Positions 8,532-16,362 of a DNA stretch of 64,000 bases are shown piece by piece. The DNA is taken from contig JAQVCR010000003.1 of NCBI GenBank assembly GCA_028689665.1, forward strand, positions 62,001 to 126,000, in the 5' to 3' direction. Each line of letters starts with the position of its first letter. Position 1 is the stretch's first letter. The translations under genes were made by a program, and so were the position numbers. The DNA is from Muribaculaceae bacterium (GTDB taxonomy: Bacteria > Bacteroidota > Bacteroidia > Bacteroidales > Muribaculaceae). The notes beneath the pieces were generated by a model. The model was not told the origin of the DNA. It saw nothing but the letters and a program-made list of their open reading frames with translations, and did no database searches.

Positions 8532-9407
8532 ATGGTTGATATTTGCTGTATCGGGCATATAACTTTAGACAGAATAATTGTACCCGGAACTGAAACCTCG
8601 CTAAATGGAGGTACATCATATTATTTTACGCATGCTATAAGGCGTATGGGTGATGTGGATTATAAATTGATAACCTCGCTGGCCGAGAAAGATATGGCTG
8701 TCGTTGATGAAATGCGACGTAAAGGGGTAGACGTAAGTGTGATTCCTAGTAAAAATACGGTCTTTTTTGAGAATCGATATGGCGAGAATCGCAATAACAG
8801 AACACAACGAGTTCTTGCAACTGCCGATCCATTCACCGTAGAGAGCCTGAATGGGGTAGATGCACGATTTATACATTTGGGTAGTCTGTTAGCCGATGAT
8901 TTTTCGGTCGATGTAATTTCGTCGTTAAAGGGACGCGGAATTATCAGTGTCGATGCTCAAGGGTTTCTAAGATACGTCGATGGCGAGACTGTGAAGCCTT
9001 GTGATTGGAAAGATAAACTATCTATTTTCCCAATGATTGATATTTTAAAGATTAATGAGCATGAGATTGAGCCGTTGACTGGATATAAGAATCCGAGAGA
9101 TGCCGGTCGGAAATTGGCTGAGTTGGGGGTAAAAGAAGTTGTTATTACTCTCGGTAGTTATGGCTCCTTAATATATGCTGAAGGTAAATTCTACGAAATA
9201 CAACCATATAAACCAAATATATTAGTCGACGCTACCGGGTGTGGCGACACTTATGCGGCTGGCTATCTATATATGCGAAGCAAGGGAGCAAAATATCGTG
9301 ATTGTGGAAAGTTCGCTTCTGCAATGTCTACTCTCAAGCTGGAGCGTATAGGAGCTTTTAAAGACCGAAAGGAAGATATACTTCGTATTATCGGCGTAGG
9401 TCTATAA
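8532..9407 (+). CDS. PfkB-family carbohydrate/nucleoside kinase
   Basis: 291 residues with the ribokinase fold. The N-terminal start is the typical CCIGHITLDRI, and the C-terminal PfkB signature DATGCGDTYAAGY holds the catalytic Asp of the GxGD motif. The usual two Gly of motif 1 appear as LNGGTSYYF. It phosphorylates a sugar or nucleoside with ATP; substrate cannot be told. It follows recR closely and ends before a strong terminator. Confidence 0.88.
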   Translation: MVDICCIGHITLDRIIVPGTETSLNGGTSYYFTHAIRRMGDVDYKLITSLAEKDMAVVDEMRRKGVDVSVIPSKNTVFFENRYGENRNNRTQRVLATADPFTVESLNGVDARFIHLGSLLADDFSVDVISSLKGRGIISVDAQGFLRYVDGETVKPCDWKDKLSIFPMIDILKINEHEIEPLTGYKNPRDAGRKLAELGVKEVVITLGSYGSLIYAEGKFYEIQPYKPNILVDATGCGDTYAAGYLYMRSKGAKYRDCGKFASAMSTLKLERIGAFKDRKEDILRIIGVGL

Positions 9408-9435
9408 TTAGAAAAAACGATAATTTTAAATAGCA

Positions 9436-9472
9436 AAAGGCTCTCGAAATCACTTCGCGAGCCTTTCTTTTA
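9436..9472. terminator. Bidirectional terminator between pfkB-like gene and TonB receptor
   Basis: Arms AAAGGCTC (9436-9443) and GAGCCTTT (9459-9466), followed by CTTTTAAT on the plus strand. It lies between two convergent genes. Confidence 0.8.
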
Positions 9473-9502
9473 ATCGTATTGTCTATTTAATTCATCTATT
9501 TT

Positions 9503-11809
9503 TTATATCGTTACTTTGACTCCTGCAAAAATACTGCGTGGGGTCATTGGTCCGTATATGTAGCCTGAATCTCTATTCATTCCTTTATCAAAATCTTTCT
9601 GATAAGAATTAAACATATTCAATACTCCTGCATTTACTTGCATTGTGGCATATTGGAATACTTTAAAGTCGTAAGCAATTTTGAAATTTATATCGGCAAA
9701 TGCCGGTGTCGTTACAGCTACATCGACAGGTGTCCCCGAGCTTTCCATGTGCTGTACAAGCATATTGCCTGAGAATGTACCACTAAGCGAAAGCGTTAAT
9801 GGCTTTATTGGATTATACTTAAATGTCATATATCCATAAATATCGGGAGTACGGAATAATCTTTCTTCTGGTTTTACATTTTCATTTTCACTCCAGTATT
9901 CCGGCTCTTTATACCTGCTCTTTTGGAGGGTTACACCTGCTTGAAGTTGATATTTTGAAGACAGAATAGCTTTCCCTTCAATATTTAGTCCGAATACAGT
10001 TGCTCCGGCTCCATTATAACGTTCCATTACAGTATTGCCGGCTTCGTCAGAATTTTGAAGCTTGCGAAGTGCAAATACATTATTGAGGTCGGTGTAAAAT
10101 CCTTCGATTAAGATATTGGTCATAACGCCACCAAAGTTGTGATAGAAATCGCCCGATAAGCTGAGGCTTCTCGAAGTCTCATGCTTAAGGTCAGGCGCAA
10201 GAATTGTAACAACTCTGTCGCCACCTACAACTGCAACGTGGAAATCTTCGTCGTAGGCTTGTGGCGAACGGAAGCCAGTAGAGTAGGATAGACGGAAGTT
10301 AATATTCTTATTTGGGTTATATCTAATATTTGCTCGTGGGGATATTATGGCTTTTTTTATTATTGAGTGTCGATCAATGCGAGCCCCTATTAGAAAGCCC
10401 CATTTATCGTTTCTCCATTCATTTTGAAGATATGCGCTATATATATTTACTTTTTGGAGAGCATCATGGTTATACCCGAGTGCTACATCGTGAAGATAAT
10501 TATAATTATATTCAACTCCGCCAATTAGTTCGGCAGGCATAAAAAATAGTCTTTCCCAATTGCGGGTGTATTGTGCGCCACTTACTACTACCATATCTTT
10601 TGTCGTTCCATAGGCATTTTTAAAAATCTCCGGATTTTCGTTACTGCCATAGTAACTATTACGATCTGTGCTTTGGATTGAAGTAAATACATTAAGTCGA
10701 TGTTTTAAATTTTGCGACCAGTAGTCGAAACTTACGTCGCCACTATGAATCGAGTGTTCGGTCTGCTCAGCAACATGTGCTTCGTGAGCAGGCAAGTTAA
10801 TATTGTCGCCACCTCGACGATATTCATTCGTTGTGTGATATTCAAGTGTGAATTTTGTATTATCCGAAGTACGCAGGAATGATCTTATACCTAAAGTTTG
10901 GGCTTTAAGTTTTGCCAATTCGGTATATCCATCGTTGTCATAATCATATCCGTTTCTATTCCTGCTCTGTCCGTATATAAAAGCCCCCAACTTGTGATTA
11001 TCTGTTACAACCGAAGCATTTAAGGTGGTGTTGTTGTCTAGTGAGCCGGATATCCCTTGCGATGTAATTGTGTGGGCTACTTCGGCACTATTTGATACGG
11101 GGTCTTTTGTGATTATATTAATGGTGCCACCAATTGCCGACGCTCCAAATAGAGCAGAACCACCACCACGCATTACTTCTACTCGGTCGATCATGTTTGC
11201 CGGTATTTGTTCCAGCCCATACACTCCGGCTAGTGCCGAAAATACGGGGCGCGAATTCATTAGAATCTGTGAATAATGTCCATCTAGTCCATTAATTCGC
11301 ACTTGTGTAAAGCCACAATTCTGGCAGTTGTTTTCTACTCTTACTCCCGGCTGAAAGCTAAGCCCGTCGACAAGGCAGGCACCGCTCACCATATCAAAAA
11401 TCTGATTCCCTAGAACATTTACGAGCGATGAGCTGTTGCGACGTTTCACTTCGCTCTTGTTCCCGGTTACGACAACCTGCTCGAGTTGCATAACATCTTC
11501 TTCCAGCTCAAATTTTATTTCTTGTGTTTGATTATTCTGAATTGATATATTAAATGTTTGTGGTAAATATCCTATGCTAGATGCTTCAATCGTATATTTC
11601 CCTACCGGTATATTCTTTAAATAATAATGTCCTGTCGCATCGGTAGTCGTTCCTATAGATGTATTGAGAAGGCGTATCGTGATATATGGTAGGTGATCTT
11701 TTGTCGTTTTATTTATCACGTGTCCTGATATATGGGAGTCGGATAGTTGTGCCGACATACTTATTACTGTTACTACAGATAGTAGCAACGAAAAAATTAA
11801 TTTTTTCAT
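9503..11809 (-). CDS. TonB-dependent outer membrane receptor, probably for a metal or metal chelate
   Basis: 768 residues. Signal peptide at 1-20 (LLLSVVTVISMSAQ), a carboxypeptidase-like regulatory domain at about 26-110 (SGHVINKTTKDHLPYI), a TonB box region with QLEQVVVTG, a plug domain with a Cys pair NNCQNCGFTQVRING and MRGGGSALFG, then a beta barrel ending in FAGVKVTI. This makes a gated porin driven by TonB. The neighbouring His-rich membrane protein gene (85 bases upstream) suggests a metal cargo, and the plug Cys pair would fit, but the ligand is inferred. Polar residues and length are normal for the family. Confidence 0.9.
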   Translation of the reverse strand: MKKLIFSLLLSVVTVISMSAQLSDSHISGHVINKTTKDHLPYITIRLLNTSIGTTTDATGHYYLKNIPVGKYTIEASSIGYLPQTFNISIQNNQTQEIKFELEEDVMQLEQVVVTGNKSEVKRRNSSSLVNVLGNQIFDMVSGACLVDGLSFQPGVRVENNCQNCGFTQVRINGLDGHYSQILMNSRPVFSALAGVYGLEQIPANMIDRVEVMRGGGSALFGASAIGGTINIITKDPVSNSAEVAHTITSQGISGSLDNNTTLNASVVTDNHKLGAFIYGQSRNRNGYDYDNDGYTELAKLKAQTLGIRSFLRTSDNTKFTLEYHTTNEYRRGGDNINLPAHEAHVAEQTEHSIHSGDVSFDYWSQNLKHRLNVFTSIQSTDRNSYYGSNENPEIFKNAYGTTKDMVVVSGAQYTRNWERLFFMPAELIGGVEYNYNYLHDVALGYNHDALQKVNIYSAYLQNEWRNDKWGFLIGARIDRHSIIKKAIISPRANIRYNPNKNINFRLSYSTGFRSPQAYDEDFHVAVVGGDRVVTILAPDLKHETSRSLSLSGDFYHNFGGVMTNILIEGFYTDLNNVFALRKLQNSDEAGNTVMERYNGAGATVFGLNIEGKAILSSKYQLQAGVTLQKSRYKEPEYWSENENVKPEERLFRTPDIYGYMTFKYNPIKPLTLSLSGTFSGNMLVQHMESSGTPVDVAVTTPAFADINFKIAYDFKVFQYATMQVNAGVLNMFNSYQKDFDKGMNRDSGYIYGPMTPRSIFAGVKVTI

Positions 11810-11839
11810 CGAAATTTATTGGTTGAAATTAAAAATACT

Positions 11840-11870
11840 CATCATTATTATACATTATGTAATAATGATG
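11840..11870. promoter_or_regulatory. 11-bp inverted repeat before the TonB receptor gene
   Basis: Arms CATCATTATTA (11840-11850) and TAATAATGATG (11860-11870) are perfect complements around a 9-base spacer. The site lies 31 bases upstream of the receptor start, so it may be an operator; an AT-only hairpin of this kind could also act as a weak attenuator between the two genes. Confidence 0.5.
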
Positions 11871-11893
11871 TAAATTAAATTACGGATAATAGT

Positions 11894-12238
11894 TTAACCA
11901 ATAAATGGGGGCGCTCGTAGTGAGTAGTGAGTTATAGCAATGCTTCCTCTCTTTGGACATCTATTATACTTTAAGGTATAAAGTATGTGCAACACGATTA
12001 TTCCGATAGTGGCTGAAACTGCCGAAATTAATGTTACACTGTTGAGTAAAGAAATTGTATTTAATGATGCCGAGCTGTGTGTGTGATTCGCTCCTCCAAA
12101 TGGGTGGGAGTGTACGATTGCTATATTATTAATGTAATGCACGTGGGTGAAAAAAGTATTGTTCCCAAAATATCCTATGAAAAGGATTAATAGGAATATC
12201 GCAATATTTCTTTCTCTATTTGTTATCTTATTGTGCAT
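11894..12238 (-). CDS. Small His-rich membrane protein, probable metal handling
   Basis: 114 residues. One hydrophobic segment at about 12-28, then a His-rich stretch (FFTHVHYINNIAIVHSHPF and NHTHSSAS, residues 29-58), then a second membrane segment at about 68-92 and a basic tail. I know of no assigned function. The clustered His residues look able to bind a divalent metal, and the gene precedes the TonB receptor in the same direction, so I infer a partner role in metal uptake. It has its own well-formed promoter. Confidence 0.7.
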   Translation of the reverse strand: MHNKITNRERNIAIFLLILFIGYFGNNTFFTHVHYINNIAIVHSHPFGGANHTHSSASLNTISLLNSVTLISAVSATIGIIVLHILYTLKYNRCPKRGSIAITHYSLRAPPFIG

Positions 12239-12259
12239 ATATTATTTATAATTGCGTCG

Positions 12260-12291
12260 CAAAGTTACTATTTAGAATTGTTCTAAACAAA
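12260..12291 (-). promoter_or_regulatory. Promoter with embedded operator-like palindrome
   Basis: Minus-strand -7 element TAACTTTG (12267-12260) and -33 element TTTG (12291-12288) are exactly 20 bp apart. The spacer holds the palindrome TTTAGAATTGTTCTAAA (12271-12287), seven-base arms and a three-base centre. Read as a 15-mer it has the 7-1-7 layout of Fur/PerR-family sites with one mismatch. A repressor bound here would block RNA polymerase. Confidence 0.65.
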
Positions 12292-12315
12292 TTTATTGTA
12301 ATATTTTTTCCACTT

Positions 12316-12347
12316 GTTGAATTATTCAAATAAGAGAATTAACTTTG
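12316..12347 (+). promoter_or_regulatory. Promoter of the ATP-grasp gene
   Basis: -7 element TAACTTTG (12340-12347), with GTTG (12316-12319) in the -33 place at 20-bp spacing. The start codon at 12358 is only ten bases beyond, so the 5' leader would be very short. Confidence 0.55.
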
Positions 12348-12357
12348 TGCATAATTT

Positions 12358-13545
12358 ATGGACAGAAAGAATATATATTTATTTAATCCGGAGAATGATT
12401 TAGCTCTTGCTTTTGGTGGCGAGAATTACACGCCGCCACCGTTAGCAATGCAGTTGCGTCGTGATTTGCAACTATTGCCTATTTGGTATTGTGCCGATGG
12501 AAGCTGTGTATTTAGCGATAACAAGGAGCATACTAAGTGGCTTGAAGAAATATCGCATCAATTGCCGGGCATAAATGCCAATTTAATATTTGATAATCAA
12601 ATTAGCGCAAAGCCTTATAACTTTATTCCGTGGGGCTGGAGCCATGATACCCGAAAACGATTGATGGATCGAGGTGTAGATGCCACTAATTTGCTCGATT
12701 TAGATAGAATTAAGTGCATAAGAGATATTTCTCATCGTGCAATTACTATTGTGATACATAAACGCCTTGAGGAGATAATTGGATACAAGATGTCGCCGAG
12801 TCCTGTCGAATTGAGCGATTTTAATGATATACGTAAATTTGCAATTGCGAATCCTAAGTGTTTTATAAAAGCGCCGTGGTCGAGTAGTGGCAAGGGGATA
12901 TTCCGAGTCCTGGATATAGATGCAATAGATTTTGAACGTTGGTGTCGTGGCATCCTGCGCCGTCAAGGAAGTATGCTTTGCGAGCAACCACTCGACAAAA
13001 CATTAGATTTTGCAATGGAATTTATTTCTAACGACTGTGGCGTGAAATTTGCCGGATATTCTGTGTTTTCCAACGATAGCCATTGTTCTTTCGATACGGG
13101 AATAGTCGGAAATACAGAATTGCTTCAACAGATTATCTTATCCAATGGTTGCGATATAGATGAGCTAAATAAAGTAAAAATTGCGCTGGAGAAAATTCTT
13201 GGCGAAATTATAGCAGGTGTATATCAGGGGTATCTGGGTGTCGATATGATGCTATATTCCGATAATGGAACGGTTAAGATTGATGCTTGTGTTGAGTTAA
13301 ACTTGCGAATGACCATGGGGGCAGTAACAAGCATTATAGGCAACAAATATATAACGGAATCGAGTATTGGAAAATTTAAAATTGAATATTATAAAAATCC
13401 TACATTGTTATTCAATAGAATAAAAGAATTGACAACCAACATAAAAACTGAGTATTGCGATGGGAAAATAAAAAAAGGAGTGCAATTTCTCACTCCCTTT
13501 TATGATGATATGCGCTATTTGGCATATATTCTTGTCGATAATTAG
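12358..13545 (+). CDS. Uncharacterised ATP-grasp-like protein
   Basis: 395 residues. The middle resembles an ATP-grasp ligase: FIKAPWSSSGKGIF is the nucleotide-binding glycine loop, and GYLGVDMMLY followed by the acidic end ACVELNLRMTMG fits the metal-binding strands. The N-terminal part (YLFNPENDLALAF) is not from a family I can name. It probably joins a carboxylate to an amine or similar, with unknown substrates. The last four bases overlap the convergent maf gene. Confidence 0.75.
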   Translation: MDRKNIYLFNPENDLALAFGGENYTPPPLAMQLRRDLQLLPIWYCADGSCVFSDNKEHTKWLEEISHQLPGINANLIFDNQISAKPYNFIPWGWSHDTRKRLMDRGVDATNLLDLDRIKCIRDISHRAITIVIHKRLEEIIGYKMSPSPVELSDFNDIRKFAIANPKCFIKAPWSSSGKGIFRVLDIDAIDFERWCRGILRRQGSMLCEQPLDKTLDFAMEFISNDCGVKFAGYSVFSNDSHCSFDTGIVGNTELLQQIILSNGCDIDELNKVKIALEKILGEIIAGVYQGYLGVDMMLYSDNGTVKIDACVELNLRMTMGAVTSIIGNKYITESSIGKFKIEYYKNPTLLFNRIKELTTNIKTEYCDGKIKKGVQFLTPFYDDMRYLAYILVDN

Positions 13546-14129
13546 AAATTTTTCAACTCTTGGTAAAGACGATGCAAGGGTAGTCCCATTACATTATAAA
13601 AGCTGCCATTTATGCTTTTTACTGCAATACAACCAATCCATTCTTGAATTCCGTAAGCACCGGCTTTGTCGAAGGGCTTGAATTTATCAATATAAAATTC
13701 TATCTCGTCATCACTAATTGGGGCAACACAGACATCTGTGCTTACGCTGAAAGATATTTCCTTAGAGGTGGTCTTTATAGCTACTCCGCTTACCACTTTG
13801 TGGGTTTTCCCTGATAGTGTGCGCAGCATCAATGCTGCATCTTCGTGATTTTTTGGCTTGCCTAGTGGCTTGTCGTTACATATAACTATTGTGTCGGCAG
13901 TAATTACTAGCTGATTCGATGTTATAAGACTACTATAAGCGTCGGCTTTAAGTTTTGCTAGATATTCTGGAATGTAATCGGGCTTTAAGTCGGCGGGATA
14001 TACTTCTTTAATATCTTTTATAACTATAGATTTGAAATTTACGCCAATATCTTTTAGCAACTCTTGTCGACGGGGAGAAGCTGAGCCTAATATGATTTCG
14101 TATTTTAATAGATTATCTAATGGATTCAT
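13542..14129 (-). CDS. maf: Maf-like nucleoside triphosphate pyrophosphatase
   Basis: 195 residues. Family signatures GSASPRRQELL at the N-terminus, ADTIV (catalytic Asp) and KAGAYGIQ near the C-terminus are present. Maf proteins hydrolyse non-canonical or excess nucleoside triphosphates (dTTP/UTP-type here by the overall motif set). It is followed upstream by kdsC, 17 bases away, and the run maf-kdsC-DUF2520-nitroreductase is a minus-strand operon. Confidence 0.92.
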   Translation of the reverse strand: MNPLDNLLKYEIILGSASPRRQELLKDIGVNFKSIVIKDIKEVYPADLKPDYIPEYLAKLKADAYSSLITSNQLVITADTIVICNDKPLGKPKNHEDAALMLRTLSGKTHKVVSGVAIKTTSKEISFSVSTDVCVAPISDDEIEFYIDKFKPFDKAGAYGIQEWIGCIAVKSINGSFYNVMGLPLHRLYQELKNF

Positions 14130-14146
14130 CTGTTATTAAATTTTTG

Positions 14147-14671
14147 TTACCAGCCAAAAGCTCTTTTATCAGATAGCCATTCGCCTTGTGCTTTCATCAC
14201 CTGTTCTATTATATCGCGACCGCACCCGGCTCCTCCGGCATATGGCGAAACATAGCCGGCTATTTTAAGTATGTCGCTTGCAGCATCGGCTGGACATGCC
14301 GAAAGTCCTATTTTAATCATTGCTTCAAAGTCTGGAATATCGTCGCCCATATAGATTACTTCTTCGGGCTTTAATTTATGCTTCTCCATCCAGCTTTCCA
14401 AAATCGGTAATTTCACTGCGGCGCCCATATACACGTCGGGTATTCCTAAACCTTCAAATCTGCGCTTTACGCTCTCGGTGTTGCCTCCTGTGATGATAGC
14501 TATGTGATAGCCGTGCTTAATTGCAAGTTGTAGCGCATATCCGTCTTTTATGTTAATCATTCTCATTGGCTCCCCGGAGGGGTGCAATGGTATTTGCGAG
14601 GCAGAGAGTACTCCATCAACATCGAAGGCAAAGCCTTTTATTTTAGATAAGTCGTAATTTATCCCACTCAT
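14147..14671 (-). CDS. kdsC: KdsC-type HAD phosphatase (KDO 8-phosphate phosphatase)
   Basis: 174 residues, the size of tetrameric C0-type HAD enzymes. Motif I is FDVDGVLS, motif II IITGGN, motif III/IV GDDIPD. The tail GGAGCGRDIIEQVMKAQG is characteristic of KdsC. It releases phosphate from KDO-8-phosphate during lipopolysaccharide core synthesis. Four bases separate it from the DUF2520 gene. Confidence 0.9.
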   Translation of the reverse strand: MSGINYDLSKIKGFAFDVDGVLSASQIPLHPSGEPMRMINIKDGYALQLAIKHGYHIAIITGGNTESVKRRFEGLGIPDVYMGAAVKLPILESWMEKHKLKPEEVIYMGDDIPDFEAMIKIGLSACPADAASDILKIAGYVSPYAGGAGCGRDIIEQVMKAQGEWLSDKRAFGW

Positions 14672-14675
14672 GATT

Positions 14676-15449
14676 TTATAAGTTGTTTTTATGATTTAAT
14701 ATGCTCTCTGACAGTAATTGATAGATCTCTTTTTTATTACCAGCTAGAGAATTTAAATGATCTGATATAATGTTCATATCGCCTCGTGCGGCAGGACCGG
14801 TCTGAGCAAGTGAAGGTGCTACTTTGCCAATCTTTTCTACCGATGCTTTAATTAGTGGTAATAATACATCAAAGGGTAGATTAGCTTCGCTAAGTATTTC
14901 ATCTGAAATTGTCCATAGATAATTAGCAAAATTACAGGCAAAGACTGCGGCTATGTGCATCTGTCGGCGCTTTTCGCTGTCGGCATAGAATACTCGATTC
15001 GAAATTAATGTCGCTATATTTTTAATTTCTCTTGATGTTTCATCATCTCTCCCTTCGATAAAAAATGGCACTTCTTCCATATTAAGTGCTACATCTTTCG
15101 AAAAGGTCTGCAGTGGATATAAAACTCCAAACCGGCTTAAGTGTGTTCGGAAAACATCGATTGATTTACTCCCCGACGTGTGTAGCCACAGTGCATTATT
15201 TCCCAATCTTGAAACACGTTCGACGATTGGCTCTATTGCATCATCTTTAACCGAAATGAGATAAACATCGGCATTGCTTTCGATGTGGTCTAAATTATCG
15301 ACAGCCTCTACAAAACCTCCAATTTTATTGGCGAGTGTTAGGGCATTGTCCTTATTCCTGCTAAAGATTTGGACAATATTTACTTTACTTGAAAGCGCAA
15401 TAGCTAAGTGTGTAGCTACATTGCCGGCACCAATAATTACAACTTTCAT
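14676..15449 (-). CDS. Rossmann-fold/DUF2520 oxidoreductase-like protein
   Basis: 257 residues from the ATG at 15449, which overlaps the stop of the nitroreductase gene as ATGA; a start eight codons earlier would overlap more. The N-terminus KVVIIGAGNVATHLA is an NAD(P)-binding Gly-rich loop, as in F420-dependent NADP reductase-like proteins, and the C-terminal helical half (AAVFACNFANYLW, GPAARGDMNII) is the DUF2520 domain. The reaction is unknown. Confidence 0.85.
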   Translation of the reverse strand: MKVVIIGAGNVATHLAIALSSKVNIVQIFSRNKDNALTLANKIGGFVEAVDNLDHIESNADVYLISVKDDAIEPIVERVSRLGNNALWLHTSGSKSIDVFRTHLSRFGVLYPLQTFSKDVALNMEEVPFFIEGRDDETSREIKNIATLISNRVFYADSEKRRQMHIAAVFACNFANYLWTISDEILSEANLPFDVLLPLIKASVEKIGKVAPSLAQTGPAARGDMNIISDHLNSLAGNKKEIYQLLSESILNHKNNL

Positions 15450-15973
15450 TTTGCTATATGTACTTTTTCCCATGATAATTTGTCGAGGTCAAATGGCTTT
15501 CTTGTCTCGTCTTTGTGTCCAAGGGTGATGGCGCACAGTATTTGTTGATCTCCCGGAATATCAATATGTTGGCAGATATAGTCCTGTGCCGATATTTCAT
15601 CTCCTTTTGTGTATCGACCGCGAATCTGAACCCAACAGCTCCCAAGTCCGAGGGCTTCTGCCTGAAGTTGAATATATGATGATGCTATCGAAGCATCTTC
15701 TATCCACGTATCGGTGATGGCGGGGCTGGATAGTACTAGAATGGCTAGGCTACATCTCGCTAATGGGGCTGATCCAAATTCGCGACAATGGCTGAGAATT
15801 TCAAGCTTGTCTTTGTCATCAATCAAGACAAATTCCCACGGCATCGACCGCTTTGATGATGGAGCCATAAGGGCGGCTTCGATAATCAGTTTTACATCCT
15901 CGGGCGAAATAGCCTCAGCTGTGTATTTACGAATGCTGTGTCGTGATATAAGTAATTCGTGAAAATCTTTCAT
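15446..15973 (-). CDS. Nitroreductase-family flavoprotein
   Basis: 175 residues. Starts with the FMN-binding signature SRHSIRKYT, followed by APSSKRSMPWEFV and, near the end, LGLGSCWVQI. Members reduce nitro groups, quinones or similar with NAD(P)H and FMN. It opens the four-gene operon ending in maf. Confidence 0.88.
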   Translation of the reverse strand: MKDFHELLISRHSIRKYTAEAISPEDVKLIIEAALMAPSSKRSMPWEFVLIDDKDKLEILSHCREFGSAPLARCSLAILVLSSPAITDTWIEDASIASSYIQLQAEALGLGSCWVQIRGRYTKGDEISAQDYICQHIDIPGDQQILCAITLGHKDETRKPFDLDKLSWEKVHIAK

Positions 15974-16362
15974 AATCTATCTTTGATATTATATTTTTAT
16001 TCAAAGATACAATATCAAAATCAATAAATGAATATTATAATGCAACTTACAATTAAATTTTATAAAAATAGTAAAAGTGAGATATACCTGCCACCATCAT
16101 TATGATATAAGGATTAAAGCTCGAAACAACCGCTTAAATCAAATATACATTTGAAAAATTATTAAAAACTTTTTATACTAAATGTTGTTTTTAAGAAAAA
16201 TGTAGTATATTTGTATCAAAATTTTCACACTCTATCAATTCACTACAAAATTCTAGGGTAGTTATTGATAAATTCCGAATATACATACTTTTTTTCCAAT
16301 TATTAAAGAGAATCATTATGAGCTTTACATAATATTAAAGCCAAATCTCACAAACATTTTAT
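15974..16362. other. Intergenic region and long leader of rho
   Basis: 389 bases between divergent genes, strongly AT-rich. A TATATTTG -7 element at 16206-16213 would give rho a leader of about 145 bases. A GTTG at 16184-16187 is a poor -33 match. I see no open frame or strong hairpin. Confidence 0.5.
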
